Notes under the pieces: generated by a model | The model's input: the letters and a program-made list of their open reading frames with translations, nothing else | What the model was told of the DNA's origin: nothing | Databases searched by the model: none | Position numbers and translations under genes: made by a program | In this document: in pieces, positions 29,881-38,294 of the stretch | How positions within the stretch are numbered: the stretch's first letter is position 1 | Layout of the letters: every line of letters begins with the position of its first letter | Source of the DNA: Allopontixanthobacter confluentis | Lineage (GTDB): Bacteria; Pseudomonadota; Alphaproteobacteria; Sphingomonadales; Sphingomonadaceae | NCBI RefSeq assembly: GCF_009827615.1 | Contig: NZ_WTYU01000002.1 | Coordinates: 665,020 to 729,019, forward strand | DNA: 64,000 nucleotides | Direction: 5' to 3'

Positions 29881-30870
29881 TCAGGCGGCTCCGCTCATCC
29901 GCTGCAGCTTAGCCAGCGCATCACGCAAGGCGCGTTCTGTCTCGGCAGGGTTGCCTGTTTCAGCAGAATTGGCTGTTTCAGCAGGATTGGCCCTAAAATC
30001 TGTCTGGTCGCCGGTGGCAGCGCCATGATCGGCCACAATTCGGGGCCGTTCAAAGGGGCGGCGCGGATTGCCGGCCATGAAATCAGCCGGGAAAATTTCC
30101 TGCGCCGATGCGGGGTGCTGCCTGCTTGCCGCATCCGAGGATTGCGGCGGGTTATAGCGTTGCAGGGACAGGGCAAAGCGTTCCACCAGTTCGACCATGC
30201 CCATTTCCGGCAGCGGTTTTGCCAGCAGAATATCGGCGGCAGAAGGCGGGCGCGGCGTTTCGACATTCTGCGCTGCGGGCGCGACTTCGTGATCGGTCGG
30301 TTCAGGCGCCCATGCAGTCACTGGTGATGGCTCGCTCTCGAATACCGCTGCTGGCGGACATGCATCAGTGCCGTCAGCTTCTTCGGCGTCGGCCATCTCG
30401 TCGATGGTCATCTCGTGGTCGGCCATCTCGCCGCCCGGCAGATAGGCGCCCAGCGGCCTGTCGAAGCCTTCTTCGCCCAGTTCCTCATGCGCGGAGATGA
30501 AATATTGGGTTTCTTTCCTGGCATTCACGCTGCGGCCGGCTGCGGGCTGCGCGATGATGCGCGCCAGAACAAAGCCGATCAGCCCCCCGGCACAGGCTGT
30601 CACAATGGACAGGGCCACGCGGGCCGTCTGGCCTAGGGGCGCTGCGGCTGCGGGCACATAATCTGCCACGCGCGCCGCACTTACCGCGGTTTCGACAAGT
30701 GCATCTGGCAGCAGGAAGCAGACGATCCCCAAAAGGGCGGCGAACCACACGGCAACCATCGCGGGAAAAGCCCGATGCGAACGCACCGATGGCTTTCTCT
30801 TGCCACCACCTGTCACAGCTTTTGCGTCAATATTGCCCGTTTCGGCCAAGCCGATAGAATTATGTGTCAC
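29881..30870 (-). CDS. Membrane protein of unknown function with acidic, repeat-bearing tail
   Basis: A 329-residue protein with a GTG start. A basic N-terminus is followed by two hydrophobic helices (VAVWFAALLGIVCFLLPDAL and VALSIVTACAGGLIGFVLA, about 40-110). A long cytoplasmic-looking tail rich in Asp, Glu, Ala and Pro follows. The C-terminus contains three copies of a six-residue repeat resembling NPAETA, encoded by an 18-bp tandem repeat at 29939-29992, then a helical end (RALRDALAKLQRM). I recognise no domain. It lies 76 nt downstream of the exosortase-associated glycosyltransferase and may be in the same transcript. Confidence 0.65.
   Translation of the reverse strand: MTHNSIGLAETGNIDAKAVTGGGKRKPSVRSHRAFPAMVAVWFAALLGIVCFLLPDALVETAVSAARVADYVPAAAAPLGQTARVALSIVTACAGGLIGFVLARIIAQPAAGRSVNARKETQYFISAHEELGEEGFDRPLGAYLPGGEMADHEMTIDEMADAEEADGTDACPPAAVFESEPSPVTAWAPEPTDHEVAPAAQNVETPRPPSAADILLAKPLPEMGMVELVERFALSLQRYNPPQSSDAASRQHPASAQEIFPADFMAGNPRRPFERPRIVADHGAATGDQTDFRANPAETANSAETGNPAETERALRDALAKLQRMSGAA
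29939..29992. repeat. 18-bp tandem repeat, three copies, in-frame
   Basis: Three consecutive 18-base units (29939-29956, 29957-29974, 29975-29992) share the core TTTCAGCAGRATTGGC with a few substitutions. They encode a hexapeptide repeat near the C-terminus of the membrane protein at 29881-30870. Confidence 0.85.
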
Positions 30871-30946
30871 TGTGGACTGCCCCTGTTACGTCGACGTTTT
30901 CCGGCCCAAAGCGCAAGGCTGTGCCCCAAACTTGCCAGCGTGCCAT

Positions 30947-32221
30947 TCAGGCCGCTCTGGACAGAATCCCGTCAGTCCCACGGTCTATCAAATGTTGGTA
31001 AACGGACTGATAACGACAAATATTGCGCGCCCAGTCATGGTGCGTCTGCACATGGGCCAGCGCCCGCGCGCGCATCTGGTCCCAATCGGCCCTGTTATCG
31101 GCCAGATCGGCCAGCGCATCGGCAATTGCCGCAGGGTCATCGGCAACAAACAGCGTGCCGGTAACGCCGTCACTTATCAGTTCCTTGTGGCCGCCCACAT
31201 CCGATGCCGCCACAATCCGGCCCTGCGCCATCGCCTCCAACGGCTTGAGCGGCGTCACCAGATCTGTCAGGCGGCTCTGCTTGCGCGGATAGGCCAGGAT
31301 GTCGATCAGCGAATAATAGCTGTCCACCACATCATGCGGAACGCGGCCGGTAAAAATGATGGCATCTGCCGCAGGTGAGGCCGCGGCCTGCTGGCGCAAG
31401 GCTGCATCCATCGGTCCGCCGCCCACCAGCAGCAATTTCGCGCCGGGCTGGCGCGTGCGCAGGCGCGGCATTGCGGCAATCAGATCATCCAGCCCTTCAT
31501 AATCGTAAAAGCTGCCGATGAAGCCGATGACGGGGCCAAAGCCGGTGGAGCCAGGGCCAGCAAGAGCGCCAATGCCCAGCCTTTGTGCCAGCGCATCATC
31601 ACGCGGGCCGGGATCGCCAAACAGGGCCATGTCCACGCCATTGGGCGAAATGCCGATTTTTCCGGCAGAAAAGCCCCGCCCGACCAGATCGTCACGCAGG
31701 CCATGGCAAATGGTGAAAACGGCATCGGCCCCTGCCACCACGCGGTTTTCCAGGGCGCGGGTGGCCCGGTATTTGAGCGATCCTTCGCGCCCGGTCAGAT
31801 TGCCGACCGCCGCATCTTCCCAGAAAGCGCGGATTTCATAAACCAGTGGAATGGTATGTTTGCGTGCGGCGCGCATGGCTGCGAGGCCGCATAATGCGGG
31901 TGAATGGGCGTGCAGCACATCGGGCCGCCATTGGTCGATAACGCGGTCGATCGCTTCGGCAAACCGCGTGATTTCACGCCATTCGCGCATCCCCGCAGGG
32001 CCAGAAGATGTGCCGGTGGTGCGATGGAAAGTCAGCCCGTCAATCTCCTCCGCCGCAGGCCCGCCATGCCGGTTATCAGGACCGGCATGGTGACGCAGGC
32101 CGGTAATGCCGCGCACATCCATGCCTGCTGCCTGCTGGCTTTTCAAAATGGCGCGCGTGCGGAAGGTATATCCGCTTTGCAGAGGCAGGGAATGGTCGAG
32201 AATATGCAGCACACGGGTCAT
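30947..32221 (-). CDS. Exosortase-A-associated glycosyltransferase (TIGR04063-like)
   Basis: GT4-type glycosyltransferase of 424 residues. The opening VLHILDHSLPLQSGYTFRTR is, as I recall it, the signature of the PEP-CTERM/exosortase-A-associated family typified by Daro_2409. The donor domain has GFIGSFYDYEGLDDLIAAMP, the equivalent of the E-x7-E region around PLKPLEAMAQGRIVAASDVG, and the CHGLRDDLVGRG/ISPNGVD segment. Known members lie in loci for an exopolysaccharide linked to exosortase A. Here the exosortase is not in the window, but the divergently transcribed ligase at 32503 belongs to the same system. Confidence 0.87.
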   Translation of the reverse strand: MTRVLHILDHSLPLQSGYTFRTRAILKSQQAAGMDVRGITGLRHHAGPDNRHGGPAAEEIDGLTFHRTTGTSSGPAGMREWREITRFAEAIDRVIDQWRPDVLHAHSPALCGLAAMRAARKHTIPLVYEIRAFWEDAAVGNLTGREGSLKYRATRALENRVVAGADAVFTICHGLRDDLVGRGFSAGKIGISPNGVDMALFGDPGPRDDALAQRLGIGALAGPGSTGFGPVIGFIGSFYDYEGLDDLIAAMPRLRTRQPGAKLLLVGGGPMDAALRQQAAASPAADAIIFTGRVPHDVVDSYYSLIDILAYPRKQSRLTDLVTPLKPLEAMAQGRIVAASDVGGHKELISDGVTGTLFVADDPAAIADALADLADNRADWDQMRARALAHVQTHHDWARNICRYQSVYQHLIDRGTDGILSRAA

Positions 32222-32260
32222 GCAGGCCTGTCTGCCACAACACCCTTAACGTGCCGTCAA

Positions 32261-32282
32261 CTGCCTGCTGCTAGGCAGGCTG
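32261..32282. promoter_or_regulatory. Short inverted repeat in divergent intergenic region
   Basis: GCCTGC (32263-32268) and GCAGGC (32275-32280) form a perfect 6-bp inverted repeat with a 6-base spacer between the divergent glycosyltransferase and ligase transcription units. It could be an operator or a weak hairpin; nothing further can be said. Confidence 0.3.
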
Positions 32283-32305
32283 CCGATGTTGCCCGAAAGG
32301 CCCGC

Positions 32306-32497
32306 TTGCCCGTGATCGATTATTTTGCCCTTGCTGTTGCGCATGCTCTGATCGCGATTGCGGTGTACCGGATGGCGGGCAATCCTGCGCTGGATGATGA
32401 CGATCTGTCCGATTCGGGCACCAACGACACTGCTCGCAGCGCTGTCAGCCCTGTCAGCACTGGCGTAAACACCGCAACCGGCGAGGCTTCGCGCTAG
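32306..32497 (+). CDS. Small membrane protein preceding the O-glycosylation ligase
   Basis: A 63-residue frame beginning with TTG, preceded at 5 nt by GAAAGG as a possible ribosome-binding site. It contains one hydrophobic segment (VIDYFALAVAHALIAIAVYR, about 3-22), an acidic turn (ALDDDDLSDSG) and a Ser/Thr-rich tail. It ends 5 nt before the ligase ATG, so translational coupling is plausible. An in-frame GTG two codons later is another possible start. I recognise no family, and the call depends on position and on the membrane-protein character of the peptide. Confidence 0.5.
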   Translation: MPVIDYFALAVAHALIAIAVYRMAGNPALDDDDLSDSGTNDTARSAVSPVSTGVNTATGEASR

Positions 32498-32502
32498 CCG
32501 CC

Positions 32503-33936
32503 ATGCTGGATCTGGCGCTTTTTCTGTGTATTGCTGCATTTCTGGCAGCAGGCATCCGGCGGCCCTTTATCTGGGTGCTGGCCTATCTTTACATCGACAT
32601 TCTCTCGCCGCAGAAAATCGGCTGGTCGCTGACGCAGGCGCTGCCGGTGTCGCTGATCGCATTCTGCGCGGCATTTGGTGGCTGGTTGCTGACCGATCCC
32701 AAGCGCGGCAGCCGCTTTACATTCCGCCAGTTTCTGCTGCTGGCGCTGCTGGCCTATTGCGCCATCACCACTGCCAACGCGGATTTTCCGGTTGATGCGG
32801 CCAATAAATGGGCGTGGGTCTGGAAAGCGATGGTGTTTGCGATATTCTTCCCGCTGGCTCTGACCACGCGCCTGCGCATCGAAGGTGCTGCGCTGATCAT
32901 GCTGTTGAGCGCGTCCGCCATCTATATCACTGCCGGGATCAAGACTGTGCTGTCGGGCGGCGGTTATGGGTCGCTCAGCCTGTTTGTGAACGACAATAGC
33001 GGCCTTTATGAAAGTTCCGTGCTGGCCTGCATGGGCATTGCGATTATCCCGCTGATCCTGTGGTTTACCCGGCATGGCACGGTGTTTGCGCCGGACTGGC
33101 GAGTCAAACTATTCGGCTATGCGCTCATCTTTGCCTGCCTGCTGGTGCCAGTGGGCACAGAAGCGCGCACGGGCCTGGTGTGCATTGGCGTGCTGGCGGT
33201 GTTGCTGCTGCGCGATTCGCGCAGGCGGCTGGCCTTTATTGGCGCCGCAGCGCTGGTGGCCACTGTATCGCTGCCATTCCTGCCGACCAGTTTTTACGAT
33301 CGCATGTCCACCCTGACAGCGCCCAGCCGTGACGAATCGGCATCGACCCGCGTGGCGGTGTGGAAATGGACGCTGGATTATGCGCGGGATAACCCGTTTG
33401 GCGGCGGTTTTGACGCATTTCGCGGGAACAAGTTCACCTATGAACTGCCCGTGGTCAAGGGCAGCGGAAATACGCAGGCCTACCGTTACAACCGCGTGAC
33501 TGACGAAGGCCGCGCCTATCATTCTGCCTATTTCGAAGTGCTGGGCGAACAGGGCTGGATCGGCCTTGCCATCTGGCTGATGCTGCAGTTTACCGGCCTG
33601 TGGCAGATGGAGCGTATCCGCCGCCGCTGGCGTAACCGAACCGCGCCGGGCGAGATGTGGCAGGCCCCGCTGGCCAGCGCCCTGCAATATGCGCAGATCA
33701 TCTATCTGGTCGGCGCCCTGTTTACCGGCATTGCCTATCAACCGCTGATGCTGATGATTGTGGGCCTGCAAATTGCCCTCGCCACCTTGCTGGGCAAGGC
33801 GCAGCCACACCTCCTGGCATCTGGCAATGCAGGGGGGCGGCACCCTGCGGCGGGAAAACAGACCGCAGGCGCGCGCCATGCAGCGCTGCATGCCGGGCAA
33901 GCGGCACCTGCCCGGCAGACGGGCGGGCCAACATGA
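32503..33936 (+). CDS. Putative O-glycosylation ligase, exosortase-A-associated (TIGR03097-like)
   Basis: Polytopic inner-membrane protein of 477 residues related to Wzy/WaaL O-antigen ligases. The N-terminus PFIWVLAYLYIDILSPQKIG and the centre FVNDNSGLYESSVLACMGIA fit the exosortase-A-associated ligase family as I know it. The large periplasmic loop has DNPFGGGFDAFRGN and ends GRAYHSAYFEVLGEQGWIG, the usual functional region. About ten or more helices are visible. The C-terminal 45 residues are hydrophilic and rich in Gly, Ala and His. It overlaps the following acyltransferase gene by 4 nt. Confidence 0.88.
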   Translation: MLDLALFLCIAAFLAAGIRRPFIWVLAYLYIDILSPQKIGWSLTQALPVSLIAFCAAFGGWLLTDPKRGSRFTFRQFLLLALLAYCAITTANADFPVDAANKWAWVWKAMVFAIFFPLALTTRLRIEGAALIMLLSASAIYITAGIKTVLSGGGYGSLSLFVNDNSGLYESSVLACMGIAIIPLILWFTRHGTVFAPDWRVKLFGYALIFACLLVPVGTEARTGLVCIGVLAVLLLRDSRRRLAFIGAAALVATVSLPFLPTSFYDRMSTLTAPSRDESASTRVAVWKWTLDYARDNPFGGGFDAFRGNKFTYELPVVKGSGNTQAYRYNRVTDEGRAYHSAYFEVLGEQGWIGLAIWLMLQFTGLWQMERIRRRWRNRTAPGEMWQAPLASALQYAQIIYLVGALFTGIAYQPLMLMIVGLQIALATLLGKAQPHLLASGNAGGRHPAAGKQTAGARHAALHAGQAAPARQTGGPT

Positions 33937-35078
33937 CCATGCCGCCTGCCATTGGCCCAGCGACGTTACCTGCCTCTGCTTCCAGCCCAGCTTCTGGCCA
34001 GCGCCCGATCCACGCGCTGACCGGCCTGCGCGGCGTGGCTGCGTGGTGCGTGGTTTTCTATCACATCCGATACAGCCTGACAGCGATCCTGCCTGCGTCT
34101 GCAATCGAATTTATGGCCAAGGGCTATCTCGCGGTTGATCTGTTCTTTCTGCTGTCGGGCTTTGTCATGTGGCTCAATTACGGGGCAGTCTTTACCAGCG
34201 GCGGATTGCGCGCCGCGCCGCGTTTCTGGTGGAAGCGTTTTGCCCGGATCTGGCCGCTTCATGCACTGGTTCTGTCGGCAATGGTGGTTTTTGCCCTCGC
34301 CGTGCTGCTGACCGGACGCGATGCTTCGGCCTATCCGGTCGGGGAATTGCCGCTGCATATTCTGCTGATGCAGAACTGGGGCATGACCGGGCAACTGGCA
34401 TGGAACCACCCGGCATGGTCGATCAGTGCGGAATTTGCCGCCTATCTGCTGTTTCCGCTGCTGGTGACAGCAGTGCCATGGCCGCGCATCGGGACATGGG
34501 TGCTGGCGGGCGTTGCAGCGGGGCTGGCAATGGGTCTTTACCTGATTTTTGCACTGCAGGGCCACGCCACCTTGGGGGCGGATATCACGCATCTGGGCTT
34601 GTGGCGCTGTCTGGCGCAATTTTCGATGGGCGCGGTGCTGGCGCTTGTGTGGCAGCGCCATGGCGGGCAAACCATGGCTTTGGCGGCATGGGGGGCCTGC
34701 GCTGCCATCTTGGCAATCGCTTTGCTGGCAGATCTGCCAGAAACAGCCTTTGTCCCGGCCCTGTTTGCAGCGGGCCTGCTGGCATTGGCGAGCGACCGGG
34801 GCGCGGCCGGGCGGCTGTTTGCGGCACGCCCGCTGCGCTGGCTGGGTGACATAAGCTATGCCACCTATCTGCTGCATTTCTTCGGCTTTGTGCTGTTCAA
34901 ACTGATGTTTGTGGATGCCAGCCTGCAAATGGGCTGGTGGCAATTGCTGGCATTTGGGGCCCTGTTGCTGGCTGCATCCGACGCGGTTTTCCGCTGGTTT
35001 GAAAAGCCTGCCCAGCGCTGGCTGAATACGCATTCGCCGCGATTCGCGCAGCGGCAGTCAGGCGCGGCGGCCCGCTGA
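33933..35078 (+). CDS. Acyltransferase family 3 membrane protein
   Basis: Integral membrane acyltransferase of 381 residues, probably O-acylating a surface sugar. The N-terminal IHALTGLRGVAAWCVVFYHI carries the conserved Arg and the catalytic-type His. YLAVDLFFLLSGFVMWLNYG and FARIWPLHALVL follow as in other family-3 members, and about ten helices can be traced. The ATG at 33933 overlaps the ligase stop by 4 nt, which sets the start; the frame is open further upstream but antisense-like. The link to the ligase suggests it decorates the same glycan. Confidence 0.9.
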   Translation: MTMPPAIGPATLPASASSPASGQRPIHALTGLRGVAAWCVVFYHIRYSLTAILPASAIEFMAKGYLAVDLFFLLSGFVMWLNYGAVFTSGGLRAAPRFWWKRFARIWPLHALVLSAMVVFALAVLLTGRDASAYPVGELPLHILLMQNWGMTGQLAWNHPAWSISAEFAAYLLFPLLVTAVPWPRIGTWVLAGVAAGLAMGLYLIFALQGHATLGADITHLGLWRCLAQFSMGAVLALVWQRHGGQTMALAAWGACAAILAIALLADLPETAFVPALFAAGLLALASDRGAAGRLFAARPLRWLGDISYATYLLHFFGFVLFKLMFVDASLQMGWWQLLAFGALLLAASDAVFRWFEKPAQRWLNTHSPRFAQRQSGAAAR

Positions 35079-35118
35079 AGCCGGTTTGCCGGTGCCAACG
35101 GTTGCGGCAAGTCTTGAT

Positions 35119-35131
35119 TGCCGTAACGGCA
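35119..35131. promoter_or_regulatory. Perfect short palindrome upstream of maoC
   Basis: TGCCGT and ACGGCA flank a single A, in the 134-base gap before the MaoC gene. It could be an operator for a fatty-acid type regulator, or part of a terminator for the acyltransferase gene. The sequence alone does not decide. Confidence 0.35.
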
Positions 35132-35212
35132 GGCTCGGGCGCGTTGCGCAAAGCCTTCCAAGGTGCCATGTAGCGGCCATTCCCATCGTAACAGCGGTTA
35201 GAGGAGAGGCAT

Positions 35213-35662
35213 ATGAGCCCACAGGATATTGCAGCAAAAATTGGCGAAAACATCGGCACCAGCGAATGGGTCGAAATGAGCCAGGACCGGATCAACAAAT
35301 TCGCTGATGCGACAGGTGATCACCAGTTCATCCATCTCGACGAAGAAAAAGCCAAGATGACGCCGTTTGGCGGCACCATCGCCCACGGCTTTCTGACCTT
35401 GTCGATGATCCCCTATCTCACGGCCAATTCCGATGTGCCGCGTGTGGATGGCATCAAGATGGCCGTGAATTATGGCGGCAACAAAACCCGTTTCATCTCG
35501 CCAGTGCGATCGGGCAAGCGCATTCGCGGCCATTGGAAGCTGACCGAAATGACGGAAAAGCGCCCCGGCCAGTGGCAGCAATCGTGCGAAATCACCATCG
35601 AGATCGAAGGCGAGGAAAAACCTGCCCTGATCTGTGAATGGATGACCCAGTATTTTGTCTGA
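35213..35662 (+). CDS. MaoC-family (R)-enoyl-CoA hydratase/dehydratase
   Basis: Hot-dog-fold hydratase of 149 residues, related to MaoC and NodN. The catalytic region reads INKFADATGDHQFIHLDEEK with the Asp-x4-His pair, followed by TPFGGTIAHGFLTLSMIP. A strong GAGGAGAG ribosome-binding site precedes the ATG. It lies 47 nt ahead of a thiolase, so the two probably act together in acyl-CoA turnover; some family members feed (R)-3-hydroxyacyl-CoA to PHA synthesis. Substrate chain length is not known. Confidence 0.88.
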   Translation: MSPQDIAAKIGENIGTSEWVEMSQDRINKFADATGDHQFIHLDEEKAKMTPFGGTIAHGFLTLSMIPYLTANSDVPRVDGIKMAVNYGGNKTRFISPVRSGKRIRGHWKLTEMTEKRPGQWQQSCEITIEIEGEEKPALICEWMTQYFV

Positions 35663-35709
35663 ACCCCTCCCCGGGATCGACCATCAAAGTTTAATTCAAG
35701 GAAATACCT

Positions 35710-36888
35710 ATGCGTGACGCAGTCATCGTCTCCACCGCCCGCACGGCCATTGGCCGGGCCTATAAGGGCGCTTTCAATTCCACATCGGGCGCCACGCTTG
35801 GTGCCTATTCCCTGAAACCGGCGCTGGAACGCGCTGGCATCGACGGCGCGGAAGTCGACGATGTGCTGTGGGGCTCCGCATTGCAGCAGGGCACACAGGC
35901 AGGCAATCTGGGCCGCCAGGTGGCGCTGCGCGCGGGTCTGCCCATTTCCGTTTCGGGCATGACCATGGACCGCCAGTGTTCTTCGGGCCTGATGTCCATT
36001 GCCACTGCCGCCAAGCAGGTGATTGTCGACCGTATGGATATCGTTGCTGCTGGCGGGCAGGAATCAATCAGCCTCGTGCAGACGCCGGAAATGCGCGTCG
36101 CGCCTGACCGCGAACTGATGGCGATGCACCAGTCCATCTACATGCCCATGCTGCAAACCGCCGAAACGGTGGCATCACGCTATGGCATCACCCGCGAAGC
36201 GATGGATGAATATGCCCTGCAGTCGCAAATGCGCACTGCCGCTGCCCAGCAGGCGGGCAAATTCGATGATGAAATCGTGCCCGTCACCACCACCCACAAG
36301 GTGAAGGACAAGGAAAGCGGCGAAATCAGCGATGTTGAAATCACCATTGCCAAGGATGAAGGCAACCGTCCCGAAACCACGCTGGAAGGGCTGTCCAGCC
36401 TGAAGCCGGTGATGGGCCCTGACATGACGATCACGGCCGGTAATGCGTCGCAGCTGTCCGATGGTTCCAGCGCTTGCGTGGTGATGGAAGCCAAGGCCGC
36501 TGAAAAGCGCGGGCTGACCCCGCTGGGCCGCTATGTCGGCATGGCTGTGGCCGGCACGGAGCCTGATGAAATGGGCATCGGCCCCATTTATGCCATCCCC
36601 AAGCTGCTCGAACGGTTCGACCTCAAGGTCAGCGATATCGGCCTGTGGGAACTGAATGAAGCATTCGCCGTGCAGGTGATCTATTGCCGTGACAAGCTGG
36701 GCATCGATAACGATCTGCTCAACGTCAATGGCGGCTCCATCTCCATCGGCCATCCCTATGGCATGACCGGCGCACGCTGCACCGGCCACGCGCTGATCGA
36801 AGGCAAGCGCCGCGGTGCCAAATACGCAGTCGTCACCATGTGTGTCGGCGGCGGCATGGGCGCAGCGGGCCTGTTCGAAATCTTCTGA
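35710..36888 (+). CDS. Acetyl-CoA acyltransferase (thiolase)
   Basis: Thiolase of 392 residues. The nucleophile is Cys90 in TMDRQCSSG, the His is in [16 protein letters not shown] and the second Cys is in [19 protein letters not shown] is also present. The divergence of HPYGMTGAR from the common HPxGxSGAR suggests an acyl-CoA acyltransferase of fatty-acid oxidation rather than a PhaA biosynthetic enzyme, though this is not decisive. It follows maoC and is followed by a strong terminator hairpin. Confidence 0.92.
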   Translation: MRDAVIVSTARTAIGRAYKGAFNSTSGATLGAYSLKPALERAGIDGAEVDDVLWGSALQQGTQAGNLGRQVALRAGLPISVSGMTMDRQCSSGLMSIATAAKQVIVDRMDIVAAGGQESISLVQTPEMRVAPDRELMAMHQSIYMPMLQTAETVASRYGITREAMDEYALQSQMRTAAAQQAGKFDDEIVPVTTTHKVKDKESGEISDVEITIAKDEGNRPETTLEGLSSLKPVMGPDMTITAGNASQLSDGSSACVVMEAKAAEKRGLTPLGRYVGMAVAGTEPDEMGIGPIYAIPKLLERFDLKVSDIGLWELNEAFAVQVIYCRDKLGIDNDLLNVNGGSISIGHPYGMTGARCTGHALIEGKRRGAKYAVVTMCVGGGMGAAGLFEIF

Positions 36889-36910
36889 GAGCGGAACATT
36901 TCGCTGAATT

Positions 36911-36960
36911 GCGGCGTTTCGGGGCATGGTTTTCTTGCCCCCGAAGCGCCGCTTTTCTTT
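36911..36960 (+). terminator. Strong rho-independent terminator after the thiolase gene
   Basis: Arms GCGGCGTTTCGGGGCA (36911-36926) and TGCCCCCGAAGCGCCGC (36936-36952) pair almost perfectly and are followed by TTTTCTTTTG. The hairpin contains the start codon (36926-36928) and the first codons of the downstream lipoprotein gene. Confidence 0.85.
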
Positions 36961-37582
36961 TGCCGCCACACTGGCTCCGGTCCTTGCCGCGCTGCTGCTG
37001 GCTGGCTGCGGGCCTTCCGGACAGGGCCAGCAACAAGAGGGCGAAGCTTCCACCAGCACCAATCAACCAGCGCCCGTGTCCGATGACGCGCAAGCGAGCA
37101 CGGTCGCCGCGCCAGAACGGTTCAGTTCTGCATATGGCAAGCTGCAATTCGATGATTGCACGGTGACTCGAGAAGCTACCGAGGGTTACTTTGTTGACCG
37201 GCGCTGCCCGGGCCGAGAGGGCATCGCCATTTTCCTGCATGACGGCGATGGCCGCTACGATCTGGATGCGGGCGTTCCCAACGACCAGTTCCAGAGCATC
37301 GGCGCGTTCAATTCGATTGGCGATACGCTGGAATGGCGGCTGGATAATGAAACTGCCTTTGCGGTGATTTTCCGCCTGTATGACGCGACACGTGAAGATC
37401 GCGGGCGTTCGGTTCTGGCGGTCGAGAAAATCGGCGCCGCAAATTCTCCGGGATGCCGCGTGGCGCAGATTGCCGGTGACACACCGCAGGCCAATCAGCG
37501 CGCACGCGCCGTCGCCGATACTGCAGCCGCCAGTTTCGACTGCACTTCAGGCAAGATCAGTTTCATCGGCGATGCCCGTTAA
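36926..37582 (+). CDS. Putative lipoprotein of unknown function
   Basis: A 218-residue protein with a basic N-terminus (PPKRRFSF), a hydrophobic segment and a lipobox LLLAGC with Cys at about residue 28. A Gln/Ser/Thr-rich linker follows, then a globular part containing CTVTREATEGYFVDRRCPG and later NSPGCRVAQIAG, with several conserved-looking cysteines. No domain is recognised. The ATG lies inside the thiolase terminator, but no later start in this frame would keep the basic segment of the signal peptide, so it is retained. The mRNA must therefore start within or just before the hairpin, or read through it. Confidence 0.75.
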   Translation: MVFLPPKRRFSFAATLAPVLAALLLAGCGPSGQGQQQEGEASTSTNQPAPVSDDAQASTVAAPERFSSAYGKLQFDDCTVTREATEGYFVDRRCPGREGIAIFLHDGDGRYDLDAGVPNDQFQSIGAFNSIGDTLEWRLDNETAFAVIFRLYDATREDRGRSVLAVEKIGAANSPGCRVAQIAGDTPQANQRARAVADTAAASFDCTSGKISFIGDAR

Positions 37583-37643
37583 GGCGCTTGCCTTTATCCC
37601 GTTTACGCCGCATTTTTGCGAATGATGTAAAGGAATTGGCCAG

Positions 37644-38264
37644 ATGGGCATCGTGGAAATTCTGGGTATCGCAGGCAGTGTCAGCCTGCTGTCCGGCTGG
37701 CGGCTGTATCTCAGCATCGTGGCCACGGGCCTCGCCATGCAATGGGGCGCCATTCCGCTGCCTGACCATCTTGCCAGTCTGCAGGTTCTGGCCAGCCCAT
37801 GGGTGATCGGCATTGCCGGCGTTGCAGCCATAACCGAATTCTTCGCAGACAAGGTGGCATGGCTCGATAGTATCTGGGACACCGTGCATACGCTGATCCG
37901 GCCTGTGGGCGGCGCCTTGCTGGCGCTGGCCATCGTCGATCCGTCGGACCCGGCCACGCAGGTTATCGCCTTTATTCTGGGCGGCGGCGGCGCGCTGTTG
38001 GCGCATGGCGGCAAGGCGGGTGCGCGGGCGGTTATCAACACCAGCCCGGAACCTGTTACCAATGTGGCAATGTCGGCAGCAGAAGATGTGGCCACCGCCG
38101 GTCTGCTCTATGCCGCTTACGAATATCCCTATGCCGCAGGCGCGATTGCGCTGGCATTGCTGGGCCTGTCAATCTGGCTGCTGATGCTGGCTCGGCGCGT
38201 AATACGGCGCATTTTCAACGCCGGGAAATTCAATGCCGGAAAAAAAGCCCCGCCTGCGGTGTAA
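37644..38264 (+). CDS. DUF4126-family membrane protein
   Basis: Multi-pass membrane protein of 206 residues with four or five hydrophobic helices. The pattern GSVSLLSGWRLYLSIVATGL, then ITEFFADKVAWLDSIWDTVH and LLAHGGKAGARAVINTSPEP, is what I associate with DUF4126. Function is unknown. The C-terminus is basic (RRVIRRIFNAGKFNAGKK) with a short GKFNAGK duplication. It converges with phaZ, and a shared terminator overlaps its last codons. Confidence 0.8.
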   Translation: MGIVEILGIAGSVSLLSGWRLYLSIVATGLAMQWGAIPLPDHLASLQVLASPWVIGIAGVAAITEFFADKVAWLDSIWDTVHTLIRPVGGALLALAIVDPSDPATQVIAFILGGGGALLAHGGKAGARAVINTSPEPVTNVAMSAAEDVATAGLLYAAYEYPYAAGAIALALLGLSIWLLMLARRVIRRIFNAGKFNAGKKAPPAV

Positions 38265-38276
38265 ACCGGCAGGCGG
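38240..38276 (-). terminator. Terminator of phaZ (leftward)
   Basis: The arms CCGCCTGC (38250-38257) and GCAGGCGG (38269-38276), with extra GGT/ACC pairing inside, form a stable hairpin. On the minus strand it is followed by seven T residues (38240-38246). TTTT at 38282-38285 may allow weak rightward termination as well. Confidence 0.85.
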
Positions 38277-38294
38277 CGCACTTTTCAGCACCCG

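Noticed and set aside
34865-35298. Minus-strand open frames across the acyltransferase-maoC junction
   Set aside because: They are antisense to the strong acyltransferase and MaoC coding frames and have no ribosome-binding site or domain.
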